A model generated the notes under the pieces. The model made no database searches. It had not been told where the DNA came from and worked only from the letters and a program-made list of their open reading frames with translations. 29,302 nucleotides of DNA, taken from positions 1-29,302 of the forward strand of contig JAPDRN010000227.1 in the NCBI GenBank assembly GCA_030247855.1. The letters run 5' to 3'. The translations under genes were made by a program, and so were the position numbers. Positions 1 to 9,309 of the stretch are shown one piece after another; the stretch's first letter is position 1, and every line of letters begins with the position of its first letter. This DNA comes from Knufia peltigerae. Lineage: Eukaryota > Ascomycota > Eurotiomycetes > Chaetothyriales > Trichomeriaceae.

Positions 1-7
1 ATCCGAC

Positions 8-2023
8 TTAGACCTTTTGCTCCGGCTTGACATTTTCAACCTGCGAAACCTCGACTTGTTGAACCTTTTCTTGAACGGCGGAAAGGTCAATGTGGGCGAC
101 TTCGGCGTCCTCGCCGTCAAAGATCTTGGCCACCTCTTCGAGAGTGACGCCGCGAGTTTCGACGAAGAAGAGGGCGACGAAGACGAGTTCGAAGAAGAGC
201 CAGCCCTGTCGGGTACAATCAACACGTCAGTCCTTTTTTGTACAAAACGGCACCCACAGCCCCTGGACAAAGGACCAAGAGACCGAGCAGTCGGGGGGGG
301 GGGGCCACTCACGCAGTAGATGGAATAGAATCTCCAACGAGGTTGCAAGTGTGCAAGTCCGATGGGATTGATGTACCTGTGTGAGACGTCAGTATGAAAA
401 TCCGACGGCGCCGTAGACGTCCGAGGTGTGCGTCGCCCTTACTGGTTGAACACGAGAGCTGCCTGGACGAAAAAATTCATCAACATCAAGCCCTTCGCAC
501 GTAGCTTGTACGGCATGATTTCGACCGTGTAGCCGACCAGCAAACCCGACCAGGCGATGTTGTAAAAGGCGCCGTGCAGGAATATGAAGAAGATGACCGT
601 CTTTCCGGCGGCAAGGTTGTCGTGGAGGTCGTACAGCGCAGAGCAGACCGTCCAGAGCACGAAGGAGATGAACATTCCTGTATACCACGGGATGAGCATT
701 CACCGCGTTTGATATTGGGGCCTCCCGAAAGATCCCAACTCACCCAGTGTTGCGCTGAAGAACAACGGCCTCCTCCCGACCTTGTCAACCACTGCTGCGG
801 CGATCAAGCCGACGACGAGCTACACATACATGTTAACTGCCTTTTCTTTTTCTGCGTACGGCCGTTGGTTTCTCGGCTACTTACTGAGACGATTGTCTTG
901 CAACCGTTGATCTTGAACTGCTCCTGCTTGTCCGTGATCCCGATACTGTTCATCACAAGCGAGAAATAGTACGAGGTCAACCCGTTCCCACTCCACTGCG
1001 AGAACAGACCAAGAGCGACGACGAGCAACAGCCGGTACCGGTTCCCCTTTGTCCTAAGAAAGTCGACATAGGTGCTTGACTTTTTGGCGTGCAATTCCAG
1101 GTACAGGGTTTCCCTGATCTCTCGAAATTCAAACTGCACAGTCAGGTCTGTCTCGTCGCCGTTGGCATGATACTTTGCCAGGGTGGTCAGGGCTTCTGCA
1201 TGACGGTCCTTGGAGATCAACCATCTCGGGGACTCTGGGATCATCCAGATGGCAATGAAAACGATGAGGGTCGGAAAAGCCTGGAAGATCGAAGGGATGC
1301 GCCACGACCAGTTGTTCTTGATCGTGAAGGTGCCGAAGGTGATCCATGTCGCGGCGATGCTACCAATATCCCAGAGCTGGTTGTACACAGTCGTGATCCT
1401 ACCTCGGTGCTGGGGATGGGCGAGTTCGGTGAGCAGCAAGGGTGCAGAGTTCGAACACATGCTGTTTCCGAAACCGACGAAGAAGCGACCGGCGATGAAC
1501 ATGGAGAAGTTTTGCGACGCGCTCTGTATTGCCACCCCGATTAACAGGAAAACACAACCTGCCATGATGGCGATCCGGCGGCCGAAGTTGTCAGAGAGGT
1601 ATGGTCTATTGTTTGTGCCGGTCAGTATACTGCCCGACACATGTGTGCTGGGGGAAAGAAAGACGTGAACCTACGCAAAGGGCAAGCCTGCCAAACTTCC
1701 AATGCTGTAGATGGACCCAAACAGGCCCAAGATCGAGCCGGTAGGGTGGTCGAAGTAGTCCTGCCAGACATCGAGGATCTGCAAGCCATTCAACATCGAT
1801 CTGGAAAGCCATCAGTCTACACCTCAACACGGACAGGACACGGCAACACAGACCCGTCATAACCTGTTGTCGCCGATGCAAAGAACAACGCGATCACCAA
1901 CGCATAGAGCTTTCTCAGTCCGGCATCCTTGTACCAGACCACCCTGCGCAGCTCGGGGGCTTCGGCGACGGCGATTTCTCGCTCCACCTGGTGAACTGGA
2001 TGGACCGTTGCAATACCAACCAT
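8..2023 (-). CDS. MFS sugar transporter, lactose-permease/hexose type (7 exons, 529 aa)
   Basis: A 12-helix major facilitator that probably imports a mono- or disaccharide with protons across the plasma membrane. Exons on the minus strand are 2023-1854, 1800-1675, 1605-885, 819-744, 677-443, 376-313 and 205-8; they sum to 530 in-frame codons including TAA. Sugar-porter landmarks appear in order: TTGYDGS in helix 1, DNFGRR after helix 2, GRFFVGFG, a RGR motif in the 4-5 loop, PESPRWL before the central loop, DKVGRRPLF after helix 8, and the C-terminal VETRGVTLEE signature. All six introns have GT..AG ends; the first donor, GTCTGT, is weak, but only it restores the family frame. A run of 12 G lies in the last intron. 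The gene is divergent from the oxygenase at 3415. Family assignment is firm. The substrate is unknown, and an extra upstream exon cannot be excluded. Confidence 0.93.
293..304 (+). repeat. 12-G homopolymer in a transporter intron
   Basis: A run of 12 G on the plus strand (C on the coding strand) lies in the last intron of the sugar transporter, just after its donor at 312. It is a likely hypermutable or assembly-sensitive tract. Confidence 0.7.
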
Positions 2024-3414
2024 TGTGTCCCGGTCTTTTATTTCTCTTCCAAGGTCTCCTGTCTGGATGGAAGTATATCAGACTCTTCACATCTCGGAGA
2101 CAAGTCCAACCTTTGTACCATTCTCTATACCCCAGGGTGGACAATATAGCCTGGGAGAGGTACCCACTACATGTGGCACGAGACAAGACCTGATTGGCCT
2201 CGCGATCGAACATCATGTCGAGTCAAGCAAGCTGCTGCAGGTCATGGATCATTTTCCAGAATCGGTAGAGCTGAACCCTCAATAAATTCAGCCGCAGCCG
2301 GATAATAGGAGAGTGCCCCGAGAGCCCCCAGGATTGTTCTTCTAGCGATGGAGATGAGGCACCTTACCCCAAACAAGGGTCCCAAAAACGCCACAACACA
2401 AACAATGACTGCGTATTCGTCGAATCAGAGGATCCTCTCAATGTTAAGAAAACGATTCGGTTATGCGGCACGGCAACCTGCAAACATGTCTTTATATGTA
2501 TAGGCTATCCGACCACATGAACAGTTCACACCTCCAGAGCATCTTGCCCTCGGGGGACTTGATTGATTGACCATGCCAAGTTCTGGCGTTGGAATTGGTA
2601 AGAGACCAGGTTTTCTATGGGACCATTTGCGGCGTGACCATGGTCCAGGTGACTCCCTGAGATGAACAGAGTACGTTTGAAGGGGTGGAGTGCTCATGGT
2701 GAGCTAGAGTAAAACGGTGCACTTTTGCCCGTGGGGTTTCTGTTGTTTCCAGGTACTCCGGCTTTGGTATATGTCCCCACCGCCAGAACCGTTAGGACCT
2801 GAACTGGGGCGGAAGCACACTGGGAGCCTATAGCTTTTTGATACCAGGAGGGTCAAGTTAGCCAAGACTCCATCATAGGTATAGCTCAAAGGCTATGGGC
2901 AGTGTGAATCCAGAAGAATAAAGACATAGTCAGTAGTCAGGGTCAATACCAAACTCAAACTCTCGTTACTTCTGCCGAGATAGCTTGTCTGGCTGACTGA
3001 ATTGGTTTCATTGACGTGCCAGTTCGTATCCGCAGCCTTCTGTCATTCAGCCGGACGGAGGCAAGGCCGAGATATTTCATCGCTATACTCTGCGAGACCT
3101 TGAGATTCTGAGCTTTGGGTCCCGACATGTCATGCCATATTCTATATTGTTGAAATGGTATCCGGCTAAATTGGTTATATTATCGGTGTTGGGGATCGAT
3201 CGGCAACAATAAATCCGGGGCAAAACCATATTGACCAGGTAGCCGCGAAAACATTTCCACTGGTCATCAGACTTGCCGTTCTTGGAAAGCAGTCCTATAT
3301 CAATATTCTGAGCTCGAGGAATACATTTGTGAGAAATCTCACTCAGAAGGAGAAATACCAACATCATCTCAAATCGACAGTACCGGATAACTGTTCACTG
3401 ACCACCGACCCACA
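2024..3414. other. Divergent intergenic region, sugar transporter / oxygenase
   Basis: These 1.39 kb separate two divergently transcribed genes and must hold both promoters. I see only short, unconvincing open frames on either strand. No tRNA-like box pair, transposon relic or long repeat was recognised. Confidence 0.6.
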
Positions 3415-4407
3415 ATGGAAGGCAGACAGTTCAAGCATCTTACTCCTGAACAAGTGGACTCGTTTATGAAATATGGCTTCCTTCGTGTTCCTGGGTGCTT
3501 CACTCGCGAAGCTGCCGAGGAGTGGACCAAGGACGTCTGGACGCGCCTAGGATTCGATCCCCAGAACCCCGAGACCTGGACCACAGAGCGAACGAACATG
3601 CCCTCGCACAACTCAGTCGCCATCAAAGATTTTGCACCGAAAGCCTTCGATGCTATTTGTGAGCTCGTCGGTGGCGAGGACAAAATCACGGAACCTTCCA
3701 AAATCTGGCGCGATGCCTTTATCGTAAATCTGGGCACAAAGGAGAACGAGGGCAAGGTAACTCACCCCAAAGACCTCAAAGGCTGGCATGTCGACGGCGA
3801 CTTTTTCGTTCATTTTCTGGACTCCCCTGAGCAAGGTCTCCTGGTCATCCCGCTGTTCACAGATATTCTCCCCAACGGTGGCGGCACGTGGGTATGCTCA
3901 GAAGGTGTCGGAAAAATCGCAAGGCATCTGCACGACCATCCCAAGGGCGTCTTTCCAAGGATGACACCGGTGGGAGGAACGGAAAACTTCGAGAATGGGC
4001 TGGACTTCTACTCCAAGCTTGTCCAAGGCTGTGCGGATGAGAACTTTCACGAGATGACTGGGAACGTCGGGGATGTCATTCTCCTGCATCCATTGATGGT
4101 CCATTCGGCTTCCACGAATGGCCGGCGCCTGCCTCGAATCATCACCAACCCACCAGTGTCATTGGTGAAGCCATTTGAATTTGACAGAAGTGAAGAGAGC
4201 GAGTACAGCCTGGTAGAATTGAAGACGATACAAGAAGTAGGTGGTCGAGAGAAGCTTCGAGGCTGGAAGATGCAGGGTAAGAGGGAGGAAGTGGTACCAG
4301 AGCGAGTCAAACGTCAAGCAAGGATGCTGGAGGAAGAAAAACAGCGGATGCAGCAGAAGAAGACTTCAGTCAATGCCCCCGCCCAGCAGAGTGTCGCCGT
4401 TGCTTAG
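3415..4407 (+). CDS. Phytanoyl-CoA dioxygenase (PhyH)-like 2-oxoglutarate/Fe(II) oxygenase, 330 aa
   Basis: Single-exon protein of the PhyH family: non-haem iron oxygenases that hydroxylate a substrate while decarboxylating 2-oxoglutarate. The metal triad is visible as H125 and D127 in WHVDGDFF, with the distal histidine most likely H230 in MVHSAS. Arginines at 238 and 241 (RRLPR) are candidates for binding the 2-oxoglutarate carboxylate. The double-stranded beta-helix core runs from about residue 95 to 250. The last 40 residues are a charged, glutamine/lysine-rich tail that looks helical or disordered. The start ATG fits the family N-terminus (LTPEQVDSFMKYGFLRVPG), and no intron is needed. 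Fungal members act on varied small molecules, so the substrate cannot be named. The divergent sugar transporter is the only neighbour that might share regulation. No targeting signal is obvious, so a cytosolic location is inferred. Confidence 0.9.
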   Translation: MEGRQFKHLTPEQVDSFMKYGFLRVPGCFTREAAEEWTKDVWTRLGFDPQNPETWTTERTNMPSHNSVAIKDFAPKAFDAICELVGGEDKITEPSKIWRDAFIVNLGTKENEGKVTHPKDLKGWHVDGDFFVHFLDSPEQGLLVIPLFTDILPNGGGTWVCSEGVGKIARHLHDHPKGVFPRMTPVGGTENFENGLDFYSKLVQGCADENFHEMTGNVGDVILLHPLMVHSASTNGRRLPRIITNPPVSLVKPFEFDRSEESEYSLVELKTIQEVGGREKLRGWKMQGKREEVVPERVKRQARMLEEEKQRMQQKKTSVNAPAQQSVAVA

Positions 4408-4830
4408 GAGTATTTGGCGGACTGCTTTCGCGTCGAGGCAAATTACTACCCGTGCATGTTGAACCTACTCAGCTCCTAATTGATATTATCCATCGAAGGT
4501 CGAGGGGGCTTCAGCGTAAATAGTTGGCGAATAATACTCTGTATAAGTCCAATATTTTGGACTTCGGCACCGAAATGAAAGAGAGTGATTGTGGCAATAG
4601 TTCCACTAATGTTTCGCAGTAGAGAACGGCGGATCAAGAGAACGCCAGTCGCAATAGAGTACTCATCATCGACTGCACTTCGTTTGGCTTCTGATTACCT
4701 GCGCACGACCAACGACGCTGTCCTCTCTGTTGTCTATTCCCCAAAGGCGTCCAACCCCCCTTCCGCCCACAGTATGCAGATGGCAAGTCTGTTTTGCTAT
4801 CTCGCGACTGTCCCAGGGTAGAAATCACAC
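4408..4830 (+). other. Intergenic, oxygenase 3' end to dsc3 start
   Basis: Between two genes on the same strand. It presumably holds the oxygenase 3' UTR and the dsc3 promoter. I recognise no gene, RNA or repeat in it. Confidence 0.5.
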
Positions 4831-5796
4831 ATGTCCAGCTCCCTCAAAGTCCCGACCTCCACCAACACGCCTTCCTTCAACGAGGACAATGATCTTGACC
4901 TGACCATCCGTTTCTCTGCCTCGCTTGCCGATCTCCTCCTCACGCTCCCGGGATCCCTGAGTGCCAACACCGCCACCCTCAAACAACTCATCCGCAGTCG
5001 CCTCCCCAATGAATACGCCAAACACCGCATCCGGCTTATCTACGCGGGCAAGGCCCTCGTGGATGATGTCCCGCTCGCGGCATCACTGAAGCGCACCGTC
5101 TCCCGGCCTCCAAGTCGCATAAGTACGCCGGGGCCGTATGATGACTCTAATGGCGGCGCCAAGAACAAGGGAAAACTCGCCGTACGCGACCAGCCCAACC
5201 AGGCACGGATCTATATTCATTGCTCGATTGGGGATCTTGTGCTGTCGGCAGCCGAACTTGCGGAGGAGGCCGCGACGTCTCAAAATGCCACGACAGAATC
5301 GGAAGCAGCTGATGGTAGTGCTGCTCCTGCTGTATCCGGACAGCAACATCAGGATCAGCAGGGACAGCAGACAACTACAACGCCCATCCCGAGAGGGTTT
5401 GAGAGACTATTGAATGCAGGGTTCACTGCTGCCGAGGTCCAATCGCTGCGCCTCCAGTTCCTGGCCATTCAGGCACATACGCACACCCCAGACACCATGC
5501 CTTCGCCGAACACCTTGCGGGATATGGAGGACAGGTGGCTCGATAATTCGAATGCAGGTGGCGAGGCAGGCACTTTGAGCGATGGCATGGGAGGTGGCAT
5601 GCCGACTGAGGATGACGGGCAGGTTGGTGCGTTGGATGATATGATCTTTGGCACCGCCATGGGTTTCTTTTGGCCCATCGGCTGCCTCATGTGGGGTGTA
5701 AGGGAGGAAGGGATATGGAGTCAGCGGCGCAAGATGGCTGTGGTGGTCGGATTCCTCCTCAACGTAGGCCTTGGTCTCATCAGGTATACAGGTTAG
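4831..5796 (+). CDS. dsc3: DSC E3 ubiquitin ligase complex subunit 3 (Dsc3), 321 aa
   Basis: Membrane subunit of the fungal Dsc (defective in SREBP cleavage) ubiquitin ligase of the Golgi/endosome system. In fission yeast and Aspergillus this complex is needed for SREBP activation and hypoxia adaptation. Residues 23-135 form the ubiquitin-like DUF2407 domain, with DLTIRFSASL at the start and IRLIYAGKALVDD as its core. A glutamine/threonine-rich linker spans about 150-185. The C-terminal DUF2407_C domain begins at PIPRGFERLLNAGF (185-198) and continues through AEVQSLRLQFLAIQ and LRDMEDRWLD. Two hydrophobic segments, about 271-290 and 302-318, form a hairpin, leaving only a few residues after the second. 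There is no intron. The gene is convergent with vti1, about 235 bp apart. The start ATG is the only one compatible with the domain. Identification is strong. Confidence 0.93.
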   Translation: MSSSLKVPTSTNTPSFNEDNDLDLTIRFSASLADLLLTLPGSLSANTATLKQLIRSRLPNEYAKHRIRLIYAGKALVDDVPLAASLKRTVSRPPSRISTPGPYDDSNGGAKNKGKLAVRDQPNQARIYIHCSIGDLVLSAAELAEEAATSQNATTESEAADGSAAPAVSGQQHQDQQGQQTTTTPIPRGFERLLNAGFTAAEVQSLRLQFLAIQAHTHTPDTMPSPNTLRDMEDRWLDNSNAGGEAGTLSDGMGGGMPTEDDGQVGALDDMIFGTAMGFFWPIGCLMWGVREEGIWSQRRKMAVVVGFLLNVGLGLIRYTG

Positions 5797-6031
5797 AAGC
5801 CTATTGTTTGAAAAGCGCTATGGATCACCGTTGCGTTTTTTTGGCAACATATACGTTGTATTCCCCAAGCCGGACACTTTGCATCCATCTGCTCTGTCGC
5901 AGAATCAATACATCTGGAACGCTACACATCGAAGCGTGAACTCCCATCCCTCTGTACAATTGCAGAATTAATAGATCTTTTCCAAAAACGCCAGCCCGAC
6001 AAAATGACAAATTAATCTCTGGTGTCGCCTT

Positions 6032-6853
6032 TCACCTGAACTTGCTATAAATCACGCCAATAATCAAAAGTACCAAAACCGTGATAATGGCGATGGTGAT
6101 CATCCGATTGGTAGCCATCCTGTAGTTCACGGTTAGCATGATAAGTTCTTGCTCATTTGCCACATGCCATATATCAAAGAGTCTCACCTACGCGCCATCC
6201 CCCTCAACGTCTTGACACTTCGATCGACGTATCCCTCGCTCTGTAGGAGATTTTGATGTGTATTTTCAATCACATTCCTCTGCTGGTGCAGGTCGGCCAA
6301 CGTCGATGCGCCAATCTGTTCCGTTTCAAGGGCGACGCGTTGACTCTCCCGCAATCGGTCGCTACTCCGGCCAAGTCGCTCAGTGCCGGACAAAAGTTGT
6401 TGGCGCTGCTCGAGTTGCAGGTCACGCGGGCCTGCTTCTGGGTCATCCGTGTATCGATCTCCAAAGAGTTGTTTGCGGTCCGAGTCCGCCAGTGATTTCA
6501 GCTTGCGGGTCAAGCTGTCGACGTCGGACTGGTGGTTGCGGAAACGGGTGTTTACTTTGGACCGAGCGGACGTGGGGATGTTCGATTTTTCAAGCGTCAT
6601 TTGGTCCAGCTAGTTCATCGTAGCGTTAGCATGTTTGATGTTGTGTCTGGAGTCAGGCAGAGTAAACCCGTACCAGTTCCTTTGCTTCGTCAATCGCTCT
6701 TTCTGCGCCACGGATGGCGGCTTTACGCTCTTCGCCGGAAATTTCTGGGATCTGGTCGAGCTTCTGGGTTATGTCCGCTTCGACAAGTTTCAATTCGGCC
6801 TCATACGTGCTGAAGAGCTCGGAGCCTGCGTCTGTATCTAGTGGATTCGACAT
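6032..6853 (-). CDS. vti1: v-SNARE Vti1 (Qb-SNARE), 3 exons, 229 aa
   Basis: SNARE for Golgi-endosome-vacuole fusion, tail-anchored in vesicle membranes. Exons on the minus strand are 6853-6674, 6609-6188 and 6119-6032, giving 230 codons including TGA. Residues 10-100 form the N-terminal Habc-type helical bundle (V-SNARE domain). The SNARE coiled coil runs about 137-200 with its zero-layer glutamine at Q170 in LHQQRNVIEN, the position of the Vti1 ionic-layer glutamine. It is followed by YVDRSVKTLRGMARR. Residues 208-224 are a single transmembrane anchor, with only YSKFR beyond it. The last intron lies between the SNARE motif and the anchor, and splitting an arginine codon there keeps the frame. 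The length matches the family. The gene is divergent from the PAQR gene and convergent with dsc3. Confidence 0.95.
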
Positions 6854-7365
6854 GTTTGCGGCTCAGGAGACCGTATTCGATGATGCCTAGTGGGATCGGA
6901 AGGAGTGTGTCGTCGACTCGTCGAGAGGAAAGGGGACAGGACCGATATCGTGGGTGCGATAATGACGAATGTTTCAGTTGTAGCTTGTAAAGGGTATTTT
7001 GGCGACTTCGCAGAGCGTCTGTGTAGATGGATTAGTACTCAGAACTGAGCGCAATTAGAACGACGATGTCATGCAGGGTGGTTGGGTTTGAGGAACGACT
7101 GCGGCGATAGCCGATAACGTCTCATAGTCTCACCGATTTCAAGCTAATCCAAATAAGGCTAGAACGAGATTCACATATGAACCAGGCTCGTTTGAGCGCT
7201 CAATCCTACCTATTATTGTATATCCAACTCCTTGACGACATGGTACTAGCTGGCACGGAACACATCTGCGTCTTTGATGCTATCTATTCTTCCTCCTAGT
7301 ACCGCACCCTGTTGACGCTGTTACTCTCTTCCCATTGCCACAGGGTACTCCTCAGCGTCGCTACT
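6854..7365. other. Divergent intergenic region, vti1 / PAQR gene
   Basis: About 510 bp shared by two divergent genes, so both promoters must lie here. An in-frame stretch runs upstream of the PAQR ATG from 7312 but begins at TTG, so it is treated as leader. No repeats or RNA genes were recognised. Confidence 0.5.
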
Positions 7366-8283
7366 ATGAGAGAAGTAACACGTGCCCCTGCGGTGCCAAA
7401 CAAACAATTATCCAGAAGCAATAAGCCAGACTTGGACTACTGGCCCGATATTGGGAACAAATACCCGATTCCAGGATGCCTGCGCGACATTGACTTCATT
7501 GTCGGGGGCCATCCAATGCCAACTTACTCCTATAGACGATCCTTTCGTCTTTGGAGATGCTTGCACATGGAGACCATGAACATATGGACTCACCTTCTCG
7601 GGTCGATTTCTTTCGTGGCCATAGGCTTGATATTTTACATCTCCTCGCGGCAATCTCACGACCTCAGTTCTAGCGTGGGCGACCAGTTCGCTGTTGCCCT
7701 CTCAACCGCTGCAGCAGCCGTCTTTTTCGGACTAAGTGCCACATTTCACTCGCTTAGAAGTCATTCATACAAGGTTCGTCACTTTTGGGGGAAGATGGAC
7801 ATTTTGGGAATCTGTATCTTGGCTGTCGGTGCCGGGACATCAGCAACATACTATGCTTGCTATTGTGATGCAATCACCCGATTCAACTACTGGGCACTCA
7901 ACCTGGGGGCTGGAGCGGCTGCCGCTGTCACACTCTTCGATACTGGTGGTGGCGGCAGCAAGATGCGAGCTCTTCGTGGTGGCGTGTTCAGCATCCTTGC
8001 AATCTCGGCAATGCTCCCTATCTTGCAGCGCAGTTACTCGTTGGGCTGGCGTCAGTCATATCATGAGGTAGGATCTCAATGGTATCTTGCCGAGGCGCTG
8101 TCTCTATTGACTGGTGTTGGGTTGTTTGTTGCCAGCATTCCCGAAAGGCTACGTCCTGGCTCTTTTGATATCTGGGGACACTCTCACCAATTGTTCCACC
8201 TTTTCGCCCTGGCAGGCGCTGCCTTCCACCTTTTTGCTTTGATCACAGGATACAAGTACCGGCAAGCACACCCTCATTGTTGA
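7366..8283 (+). CDS. PAQR/AdipoR-like seven-helix membrane protein (hemolysin III-related), 305 aa
   Basis: Seven-pass membrane protein of the progestin/adipoQ receptor (Izh/HlyIII) superfamily, whose members bind zinc and are linked to ceramide, sterol and metal homeostasis. The frame is open from 7312, but the first ATG is at 7366. The three expected zinc ligands are present: H128 in the SATFHSL motif after helix 2, and H274 and H278 in the HQLFH motif of the last helix. The family motif ETMNIWTHLLG precedes helix 1 at about 69-79. Hydrophobic helices are roughly 77-93, 108-129, 145-165, 176-193, 205-222, 240-257 and 275-295. The short tail ends in AHPHC. A glycine cluster (GGGG) sits in the loop after helix 4. 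No intron was found. Family assignment is firm; ligand and pathway are not known. Confidence 0.9.
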   Translation: MREVTRAPAVPNKQLSRSNKPDLDYWPDIGNKYPIPGCLRDIDFIVGGHPMPTYSYRRSFRLWRCLHMETMNIWTHLLGSISFVAIGLIFYISSRQSHDLSSSVGDQFAVALSTAAAAVFFGLSATFHSLRSHSYKVRHFWGKMDILGICILAVGAGTSATYYACYCDAITRFNYWALNLGAGAAAAVTLFDTGGGGSKMRALRGGVFSILAISAMLPILQRSYSLGWRQSYHEVGSQWYLAEALSLLTGVGLFVASIPERLRPGSFDIWGHSHQLFHLFALAGAAFHLFALITGYKYRQAHPHC

Positions 8284-8434
8284 TCTTCTTCAGTTTCGCT
8301 CTCACCTTGAAGGGGGTCGGCTTGCGTGATTGGCTGTTATTCCGAGGCGAAGAGGACACAGTCACAGACGTCCTGCCTGTGTTACGTTAAAACGAGACAT
8401 ACATGACCTGAGGCTGCAAACGCAATGGTGAAAC

Positions 8435-8905
8435 ATGTCTTCAATATATCAGCACGTACTCCGACACATGCTACAAATACGCACACCGGCCCCGTCCTCT
8501 TTTTTTCTCGTTCTACTGATAGCAGTGGCTACCGGGTGGGTGTCCGGGCGCGACAGGAGAGGCACGATGGATATAATTTGGGGGTCTTTTCTCACTTTTC
8601 TCCTTTGTACGTGGACTTCTGTGTGCCTGAAGATTCCGCACCCCAAAGACAGCCAGCTTCAGCTTCTGGGAAGGAAGGCGAGATGGATGTTCCGGGCCAT
8701 TGTAGGTCCTGAGCCCGTCCTGTCTGTGGCGATTGGTCAACATGCCTCTGCCCGGCGATCAGTCAAGCGATTCCATGATCGCGGGCACTCACAATGGACT
8801 CTCCGGCACGCCCTCTTCGCTGCTATGGGTCTCGAAATATACACTCTGAAACCCTCGATATTGGATCATGAAAACAGCCCCCCTTCGTCCGGATTCGGTA
8901 GGTGA
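8435..8905 (+). pseudogene. Truncated fungal multi-pass membrane protein (N-terminal remnant)
   Basis: An open frame of 156 codons from ATG whose first ~135 residues match, from memory, the N-terminal part of a large family of uncharacterised ascomycete integral membrane proteins. The recognisable blocks are a GWVSGRDRRGTMDIIWGSF opening, then FLLCTWT, a proline-containing IPHPKD, RKARWM, an APE-like GPEPVLSVAIGQ, the basic ASARRSVKRF, and WTLRHALFAAMG. Family members usually run to several hundred residues with a C-terminal membrane half; here the frame stops soon after the conserved block. A splice to an exon after a TTTTCCTCATGCAG acceptor near 9026 is conceivable, but that exon also closes quickly and shows none of the expected motifs. 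I call it a remnant, with a short active gene as the alternative. It lies just downstream of the PAQR gene on the same strand. Confidence 0.6.
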
Positions 8906-9309
8906 CCTACTCTATTCTGCAACTATGACGTTGTGCCACGAGAATAACTCAGCGAATCGGCATACCTGCCAAAAGGATATTATGGGTCTGCTTCTGTTAT
9001 GCTCTAATATATTTTTCCTCATGCAGAGCAGTGTCTCCTCAAATCAATCTTTCAAAAAGATTAAAAAAACAATCAACAGTGTGGATTCGCTGATGGTCAC
9101 CCACTCAACTACTGACACACCGGCACGAGGCTTAAGTACGGCTGAGCGAACGGGAAGCCCTGTTCTCCTCGTCCTATGGTCGATTGCGACATTGAATTTA
9201 ACACGTTGATAATATATTCCCATTGATTTTATTTCGGAGTCAGTATCGTCTCGGAGATATGCCTTTTTCTCTCTGTAGCCTCTCGCCCATGTCAGAATCT
9301 CGCGATTCT
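8906..9309. other. Intergenic, remnant gene to DHA1 transporter 3' end
   Basis: A/T-richer sequence with poly-A runs near 9055-9070. A 113-codon frame (from 8868) crosses it but shows no recognisable domain. It may contain decayed downstream parts of the membrane-protein gene and the 3' UTR of the transporter. Confidence 0.4.

Noticed and set aside
7312..7365. Upstream extension of the PAQR protein
   Set aside because: It begins at TTG and contains no ATG before 7366.
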